Origin: Rhodospirillaceae bacterium
GTDB lineage: Bacteria; Pseudomonadota; Alphaproteobacteria; Micavibrionales; Micavibrionaceae
Length of the DNA: 10,257 nucleotides
NCBI GenBank assembly: GCA_003452275.1
Contig: DMIT01000024.1
Location: 1 to 10,257, forward strand
Direction of reading: 5' to 3'
The notes under the pieces are model-generated. The model saw only the letters and a list, made by a program, of their open reading frames with translations, did not search any database and was not told the DNA's origin. Each line of letters opens with the position of its first letter. The first letter of the stretch is position 1. The position numbers and the translations under genes were made by a program. Of the stretch, positions 6,876-10,257 are shown piece after piece.

Positions 6876-8000
6876 CTAAAACAGAATTTGTGTTCCGATG
6901 GTCACCGATGTTCCGTCCACATCACCGCCCAAGGTCGACGGAACATCGACCGACACGCGGGACACGGCCCCACGGAACGACAGGCCGGGGCCATATTCAT
7001 GTACAAAGCCGCCTGTCAGGCGGTTAGCCTTGATTTTCTCTGTGCTGCTTTCCTCATGCGTGGTGTGTAACCATGAGGCTCCGTATTTGGTCTGGCCGAT
7101 GGTATAATCCGTTCCGATGGCAAAGGTTTTGCGGTCGTTATCCTCATTGGCCCCGCCATTATCCGCGGTATAAACCGCGCCGATCCCATAGGCGCCGATA
7201 TCAAAATCCAGCCCGATATTCCATTGCTTGAAGGTATCGATGGTGGAGGCTGCGTTGCGTTGTTCGACAGCCACATTGGTATATCCCGCCCCTGCGCTAT
7301 AGCTGAAACTGTCCGATATGCTATGTTCGTAACGGAGCCCCGTTTCCCATGCCGAGCCGTATTGATCCAGTTGATGATCGGGATTGTTGCCGTTGATGCC
7401 GCGTGATACGGGGGTGAAATTCTGTACATCTGGCGTATAGGAAATGGCTGCCTGAACGCCTGATAAAACAGGAGTCATATAGGTCATTTTATCAATGCCC
7501 GCGGTCAGGAAATTGGCGTATCCCAAAGGGGCCGCGGCGACGCTGTTTTCAAAATGTGTTCCTGCCAGTGATGTCGCGGCATAATTGATCGGCGATATAA
7601 AAGGTTCCAGTCCGTCGATATTGTCATCCGCGGACGGGGCTGCGACCTGCAACAGGAAGACTGCGCCGTCTTCCATCCCGTAACTGACGCGGCCCCACGC
7701 GCCGGATGCAAAAATGAAACTGTCTTCTACGGCGAATCCGTCATCACCGTCCCCATCGGCATTGACCAATGCTCCGACAGTCAGGCCGTTTGATAAAACG
7801 GTTTCGCCGGAAAATGTGACATCGGTATCGCGCAGAATATCGACTTTTTTGACATCGCCATCCTGATGGATATAGTTGCCGTACATTTTGATATGACCGC
7901 TGATATCAAACTGGATGGGTTTGTCCTCGGCCTGGGCCATGAAAGGGTGAAGGAGGATCAGTAAGGGGGTAAGCAGAAAGGAAGATGATTTTTTATTCAT
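6876..8000 (-). CDS. Outer-membrane porin (Gram-negative porin, Porin_4-like)
   Basis: 374 residues read leftward from ATG 8000-7998. Residues 1-24 are a signal peptide ending in AQA. The mature protein opens with IQFDISGHIKMYGNYIHQDG, the usual first strand of alphaproteobacterial porins. Alternating amphipathic strands follow throughout, including a region like other Porin_4 proteins (DSFIFASGAWGRVSYGMEDG), and the chain ends in ...IGTQILF with a terminal phenylalanine, the signal for BAM-dependent outer-membrane insertion. Acidic loops rich in Asp/Gly/Asn (for example NADGDGDDGF) suggest extracellular or pore-lining turns. It would form a 16-strand trimeric channel for small hydrophilic solutes; the substrate cannot be told. 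Only a weak GGA precedes the start. It is a single gene, convergent with the T4BSS operon and divergent from rplJ-rplL. Confidence 0.85.
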   Translation of the reverse strand: MNKKSSSFLLTPLLILLHPFMAQAEDKPIQFDISGHIKMYGNYIHQDGDVKKVDILRDTDVTFSGETVLSNGLTVGALVNADGDGDDGFAVEDSFIFASGAWGRVSYGMEDGAVFLLQVAAPSADDNIDGLEPFISPINYAATSLAGTHFENSVAAAPLGYANFLTAGIDKMTYMTPVLSGVQAAISYTPDVQNFTPVSRGINGNNPDHQLDQYGSAWETGLRYEHSISDSFSYSAGAGYTNVAVEQRNAASTIDTFKQWNIGLDFDIGAYGIGAVYTADNGGANEDNDRKTFAIGTDYTIGQTKYGASWLHTTHEESSTEKIKANRLTGGFVHEYGPGLSFRGAVSRVSVDVPSTLGGDVDGTSVTIGTQILF

Positions 8001-8035
8001 AATGATTTGTCCATGAGTTATATTGTAACACTTTG

Positions 8036-8063
8036 ATTATGACAGAGAATTCTATCCTTGCAA
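8036..8063 (-). promoter_or_regulatory. Possible porin promoter
   Basis: On the minus strand TTGCAA (complement of 8058-8063) and CATAAT (complement of 8036-8041) are 16 bases apart, about 35 bases before the porin ATG. The boxes are reasonable but not strong, and the -35 overlaps the palindrome at 8056-8065. Confidence 0.35.
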
Positions 8064-8065
8064 GG
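8056..8065. repeat. Perfect 10-base palindrome, possible operator
   Basis: CCTTGCAAGG is a perfect inverted repeat, imperfectly extended by AT on each side. It lies between the porin start and the rplJ promoter and overlaps the proposed porin -35. It could be a repressor site for the porin; no regulator family is recognised from it. Confidence 0.3.
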
Positions 8066-8113
8066 GATCATATCATGCCTTGCCTATCTGGCAGCGGGCT
8101 TTTTGAAAATATG

Positions 8114-8142
8114 TTGACACAGTCCCCCCTTTTATCTATAAA
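8114..8142 (+). promoter_or_regulatory. Strong sigma70-type promoter of rplJ-rplL
   Basis: A perfect TTGACA (8114-8119), a 17-base spacer and TATAAA (8137-8142, five of six) make the best promoter in the window. Transcription would begin near 8149-8150, leaving an unusually long leader of about 190 bases. It gives rplJ-rplL a promoter independent of any rplK-rplA operon. Confidence 0.8.
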
Positions 8143-8149
8143 ACGGGCA

Positions 8150-8275
8150 CCTGTCCAAGACTGTGGGTTTTCCGGTATGTTAAATGCCGGTCAATAATGG
8201 GGTTCTGTACGCCCCGCCTTCATAGATAGGCCGATATGTATGCATCATCCTGTAAAGGATGGTTTCGGCTTTTTT
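8150..8275 (+). ncRNA. Probable L10 leader RNA (autoregulatory leader of rplJ-rplL)
   Basis: The leader contains a closing helix GTGGG (8163-8167) with CCCGC (8213-8217), an internal perfect hairpin CCGGTAT / ATGCCGG (8172-8178 and 8184-8190, loop GTTAA), and a 3' segment CATAGATAGG (8221-8230). This layout resembles the L10 leader found before rplJ in many bacteria, where the L10-L12 complex binds its own mRNA and lowers expression. A competing hairpin GGGG (8199-8202) / CCCC (8212-8215) could give an alternative fold. Assigned from memory of the class and its position; a covariance-model search was not possible here. Confidence 0.6.
8230..8275 (+). terminator. Terminator-like hairpin 1 in the rplJ leader
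   Basis: An outer stem GCCGA (8230-8234) / TCGGC (8265-8269) encloses an inner stem CATCC / GGATG (8246-8250 and 8257-8261, extendable by two pairs). Six T residues follow (8270-8275). The shape suits a conditional terminator lying between promoter and rplJ. Confidence 0.55.
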
Positions 8276-8290
8276 ATATGTTTTGGGTAG

Positions 8291-8313
8291 GCGGCTTTTA
8301 AAGCCGCTTTTTT
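8291..8313 (+). terminator. Terminator-like hairpin 2 in the rplJ leader
   Basis: GCGGCTT (8291-8297) pairs with AAGCCGC (8301-8307) around a three-base loop, followed by six T residues (8308-8313). It stands 30 bases before the rplJ start and, like hairpin 1, must be bypassed for the ribosomal proteins to be made, suggesting attenuation. Confidence 0.6.
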
Positions 8314-8342
8314 ATTTTGAATTTAACAATGGGAGATTCTTC

Positions 8343-8831
8343 ATGGATCGCGCACAAAAACAGACACAAATCGAGGAAGTAAAATCTACTTTAGATTCTT
8401 CTGAAATCGTTATCGTGTCACATAACAAAGGTATGACTGTTGCTCAGGTCACTGAACTGCGTCGTGCTCTCCGTGCTTCTGGCGCGGCATATAAAGTTAG
8501 CAAAAACACATTGGTTAAACGTGCTGCCCAAGGTACACGTTATGAATCAGTGGCTGATTTGCTGGCTGGCCCAACTGCATTGTCCACCACTTCCGGTGAA
8601 CCATTGGTTGTTGCTAAAACCGTTTACGATTTTGCCAAAAAATTCGACGGTAAACTCGTGATCGTTGGTGGTGCTTTCGGTGATATGAAACTGGATGCGG
8701 CTGCTGTTGAAAAACTGGCAAAACTGCCAACTCTCGATCAAATCCGTGGCAAACTGGTTGGCCTTATTCAGGCTCCGGCTGCACAATTGGCGCGCTTGGC
8801 TCAAGCCTATGCCGACAAACCACAAGCTTAA
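8343..8831 (+). CDS. rplJ: Ribosomal protein L10 (uL10)
   Basis: 162 residues from ATG 8343, chosen because GGGAG (8331-8335) lies 7 bases upstream and MDRAQKQ is the usual alphaproteobacterial N-terminus; a longer reading from 8259 would begin inside the leader hairpins. L10 binds 23S rRNA at the GTPase-associated centre and anchors L7/L12 dimers. The N-terminal domain shows IVIVSHNKGMTVAQVTELRR (about 23-42), KVSKNTLVKRA and ADLLAGPTALS; the C-terminal helix starts after LPTLDQIRGKLVGLIQ and carries a single QAPA element followed by AQLARLAQAYA. As I recall, alphaproteobacterial L10 is about 172 residues with two QAPA-type elements, so the L12-binding tail looks shortened. rplL follows after 48 bases. 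Confidence 0.96.
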   Translation: MDRAQKQTQIEEVKSTLDSSEIVIVSHNKGMTVAQVTELRRALRASGAAYKVSKNTLVKRAAQGTRYESVADLLAGPTALSTTSGEPLVVAKTVYDFAKKFDGKLVIVGGAFGDMKLDAAAVEKLAKLPTLDQIRGKLVGLIQAPAAQLARLAQAYADKPQA

Positions 8832-8879
8832 TATCTATTACTAACGTAGCAAATTTTATATTTTAAAGGAGACTAAATT

Positions 8880-9248
8880 ATGGCTGCAAATCTTGAGAAA
8901 CTCGTAGAAGACCTGTCCGCATTGACCGTTATCGAAGCGGCTGATCTGGCAAAATTGCTTGAAGAAAAATGGGGCGTATCTGCTGCTGCTCCGGTTGCTG
9001 CTGCTGGCGCTGCTGCCGCTGCACCTGCTGAAGAGAAAGACTCATTCGACGTCGTTCTTGAATCCGCTGGCGACAACAAAATCAACGTGATTAAAGCTGT
9101 TCGCGAAATCACCGGTCTGGGCCTCAAAGAAGCCAAAGACCTCGTTGAAGGCGCACCAAAACCAGTTAAAGAAGGCGTTGCAAAAGCCGATGCTGAAACA
9201 ATGAAGAAAAAACTGGAAGAAGCAGGCGCGAAAGTTGCTCTGAAATAA
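8880..9248 (+). CDS. rplL: Ribosomal protein L7/L12 (bL12)
   Basis: 122 residues, normal length. A strong AAAGGAG (8865-8871) lies 8 bases before the ATG, stronger than the rplJ site, which fits the need for several L12 copies per L10. The N-terminal dimerisation domain (1-34, with [20 protein letters not shown]) binds the L10 tail, the Ala/Pro/Gly hinge spans about 35-50, and the C-terminal domain (53-122) carries the factor-binding helix [20 protein letters not shown] (70-89), which contacts the translational GTPases. The [12 protein letters not shown] and terminal GAKVALK are typical of Alphaproteobacteria. It is cotranscribed with rplJ and followed by its own terminator. Confidence 0.97.
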   Translation: MAANLEKLVEDLSALTVIEAADLAKLLEEKWGVSAAAPVAAAGAAAAAPAEEKDSFDVVLESAGDNKINVIKAVREITGLGLKEAKDLVEGAPKPVKEGVAKADAETMKKKLEEAGAKVALK

Positions 9249-9252
9249 TCGT

Positions 9253-9270
9253 TTTTCGATGGATCGAAAA
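9253..9270. repeat. Palindrome after rplL
   Basis: TTTTCGAT and ATCGAAAA flank a two-base centre just after the rplL stop, making a weak AT-rich hairpin immediately before the main terminator. It may help protect the mRNA 3' end or be incidental. Confidence 0.35.
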
Positions 9271-9275
9271 TATTC

Positions 9276-9304
9276 AAACGGCCTCCTTGCGGGGGCCGTT
9301 TTTT
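9276..9304 (+). terminator. Intrinsic terminator of rplJ-rplL
   Basis: AAACGGCC (9276-9283) pairs with GGCCGTTT (9294-9301), extended inward by TCC / GGG to a TTGC tetraloop, and is followed by a T-run to 9304. It lies 28 bases after the rplL stop and should separate this operon from the downstream gene. Confidence 0.88.
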
Positions 9305-9305
9305 A

Positions 9306-9334
9306 TTGACGTAATTATGTTTATTCTATATGGA
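9306..9334 (+). promoter_or_regulatory. Possible promoter for the downstream unknown gene
   Basis: TTGACG (9306-9311) overlaps the end of the rplL terminator; TATATG (9327-9332, 15-base spacer) or TATGGA (9329-9334, 17-base spacer) could be the -10. Spacing or sequence is imperfect in both cases. A separate promoter is expected because of the terminator just upstream. Confidence 0.35.
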
Positions 9335-9373
9335 AGGTTCAATCATAATATATGGCAAAGGGATAGCATAAAC

Positions 9374-10257
9374 ATGTTTCAGTTTCTTGAACGGGTGGTA
9401 AGGAAGTCACCTGAGGAATTTATAGAGCATATGGTCACTGAACTGACGGTGATGAAAGACCATAAAAGGCAGCGTTTTATAGAAAGAAATCTGCCTGACC
9501 TCGAACAGGTGATGACAAACGCGACGTTTGCCTGTTCCCGTTTTTCGGAACTCTCGTTGTCTGAAACACATTCCCTGAATTATCTGGTATTGCATGGCGA
9601 AATTCTGGTTGCTCTCGTCGGGGCGAACGACACTGCTTACAACCTGCCAGAGGCGGCCCGCTATTTTATGGCACAAACGCAGGGTTCCTTTTCTCAGGCT
9701 TTCGCTGATCTCTTTGCTACCCAGCCGTCATTGGCCCTGCAATCTTTGGCATGTTGCGCGATTTATCAGAAAGACATTCTTGCGAAAATGACAGACCTTT
9801 CGACCCGTAATGATCCGGAGTTATATTTGCGTTGCTTTTCCGATCTTGCTACTTTCGACAATCTGTCACAAGACGCGTCGTTTCAAAGCAGCCTCGCAGA
9901 TCTCACCATTCCGGCAATCGGCAAAATGCTGGATGCAGGGGGAGGACTCGACTTTTTTACGCGTCCCGTCAATTCTCGTATTCCTGCGCAATATCAGGGT
10001 GTCATAGGATTTCAAGGCTATTTGCCGGATCAGGGCGCAAGACAGAAATTCGTGCGTGCGAATCTGGAGGCTATCCAGATGGCGTTCCATTCGGTTGCTC
10101 CGGTTGCGCATGCGGGTCATTTCAGGGAATTAAACAGCCTGTGTCAGGCTTTCCCCGCGAATGAAGTGCCTGAAGGACTGGCCGATCTTAAAAGATGGAT
10201 GCTCGCCGAACGGGTCAAAACCTGTTTCCGTTTGGCGGCGGAGGACCCTTACAATTA
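9374..10257 (+). CDS. Unrecognised, probably cytoplasmic helical protein, 3' end outside window
   Basis: The frame opens at ATG 9374 and runs 294 codons to the window edge without a stop, so the C-terminus is missing. AAGGGA about 10 bases upstream is a plausible ribosome binding site. The protein starts MFQFLERVVRKSPEEFIEHM, has no signal peptide or membrane segment, and appears mostly helical: a charged N-terminal part (1-50), a mixed hydrophobic middle containing LACCAIYQ (about 125-132), a Gly-rich turn (MLDAGGGLDFF, about 185-195), and further helices to the edge. Cysteines are scattered with no metal-binding spacing. I do not recognise the family. It sits where rpoB is commonly found after rplL, but it bears no resemblance to RNA polymerase. 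The long open frame and consistent composition support a real gene. Confidence 0.75.
   Translation, partial: MFQFLERVVRKSPEEFIEHMVTELTVMKDHKRQRFIERNLPDLEQVMTNATFACSRFSELSLSETHSLNYLVLHGEILVALVGANDTAYNLPEAARYFMAQTQGSFSQAFADLFATQPSLALQSLACCAIYQKDILAKMTDLSTRNDPELYLRCFSDLATFDNLSQDASFQSSLADLTIPAIGKMLDAGGGLDFFTRPVNSRIPAQYQGVIGFQGYLPDQGARQKFVRANLEAIQMAFHSVAPVAHAGHFRELNSLCQAFPANEVPEGLADLKRWMLAERVKTCFRLAAEDPYN

Noticed and set aside
8259..8342. An N-terminal extension of RplJ by 28 residues
   Set aside because: This stretch contains two terminator-like hairpins and the ribosome binding site, and ATG 8343 gives the normal family N-terminus.
8873..9277. Leftward 134-codon frame over rplL
   Set aside because: Antisense shadow of the Ala/Glu/Lys-rich rplL sequence.
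9832..10164. Overlapping 110-codon rightward and 84-codon leftward frames
   Set aside because: Both lie inside the continuous 9374 frame, which is far longer and has a ribosome site.

Overview
The window looks like chromosomal DNA of a Gram-negative alphaproteobacterium of intermediate GC content. The best taxonomic evidence is RplL (C-terminal domain with [20 protein letters not shown]), RplJ, and a Porin_4-type outer-membrane porin, all of which read as alphaproteobacterial. The exact lineage cannot be read from this sequence alone. No IS element, tRNA, rRNA, CRISPR array or plasmid origin was seen.

Left part (1-2387): a divergent pair of unrecognised genes. The leftward gene (1-813, open at the window edge) encodes an exported, Ala/Gly-rich protein with a good sigma70-like promoter and a strong ribosome binding site. 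The rightward gene (1017-2387) encodes a 456-residue protein with Gly/Ala-rich hydrophobic segments near its N-terminus and a long Pro/Ala-rich and acidic remainder.

Middle (2430-6856): a compact rightward cluster of type IVB secretion system (T4BSS, Dot/Icm) genes: dotD (outer-membrane lipoprotein), dotC (periplasmic or outer-membrane partner), dotB (cytoplasmic secretion ATPase) and icmT (small inner-membrane protein). A periplasmic protein with two TcpQ/secretin-N-like domains follows. The order dotD-dotC-dotB-icmT matches traH-traI-traJ-traK of IncI conjugative plasmids. This is only part of an apparatus: DotA, DotG, DotH, DotI, DotL and DotO homologues are absent from the window. The cluster ends at a strong hairpin that serves both this operon and the convergent porin gene.

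Right part (6876-10257): a leftward porin gene, then a 342-base intergenic region holding a near-consensus promoter and a long structured leader with two terminator-like hairpins, then rplJ-rplL with its own terminator. A long unrecognised gene (9374 to the window end) follows. Thus rplJ-rplL has neither rplK-rplA immediately upstream nor rpoB immediately downstream, unlike the common layout.

The most interesting points are the cysteine-free DotC, the TcpQ-domain protein attached to a dotDCB-icmT operon, two unrecognised genes beside the T4BSS cluster, the tandem attenuator-like hairpins before rplJ, and an RplJ whose L12-binding tail looks one segment shorter than usual in this class.
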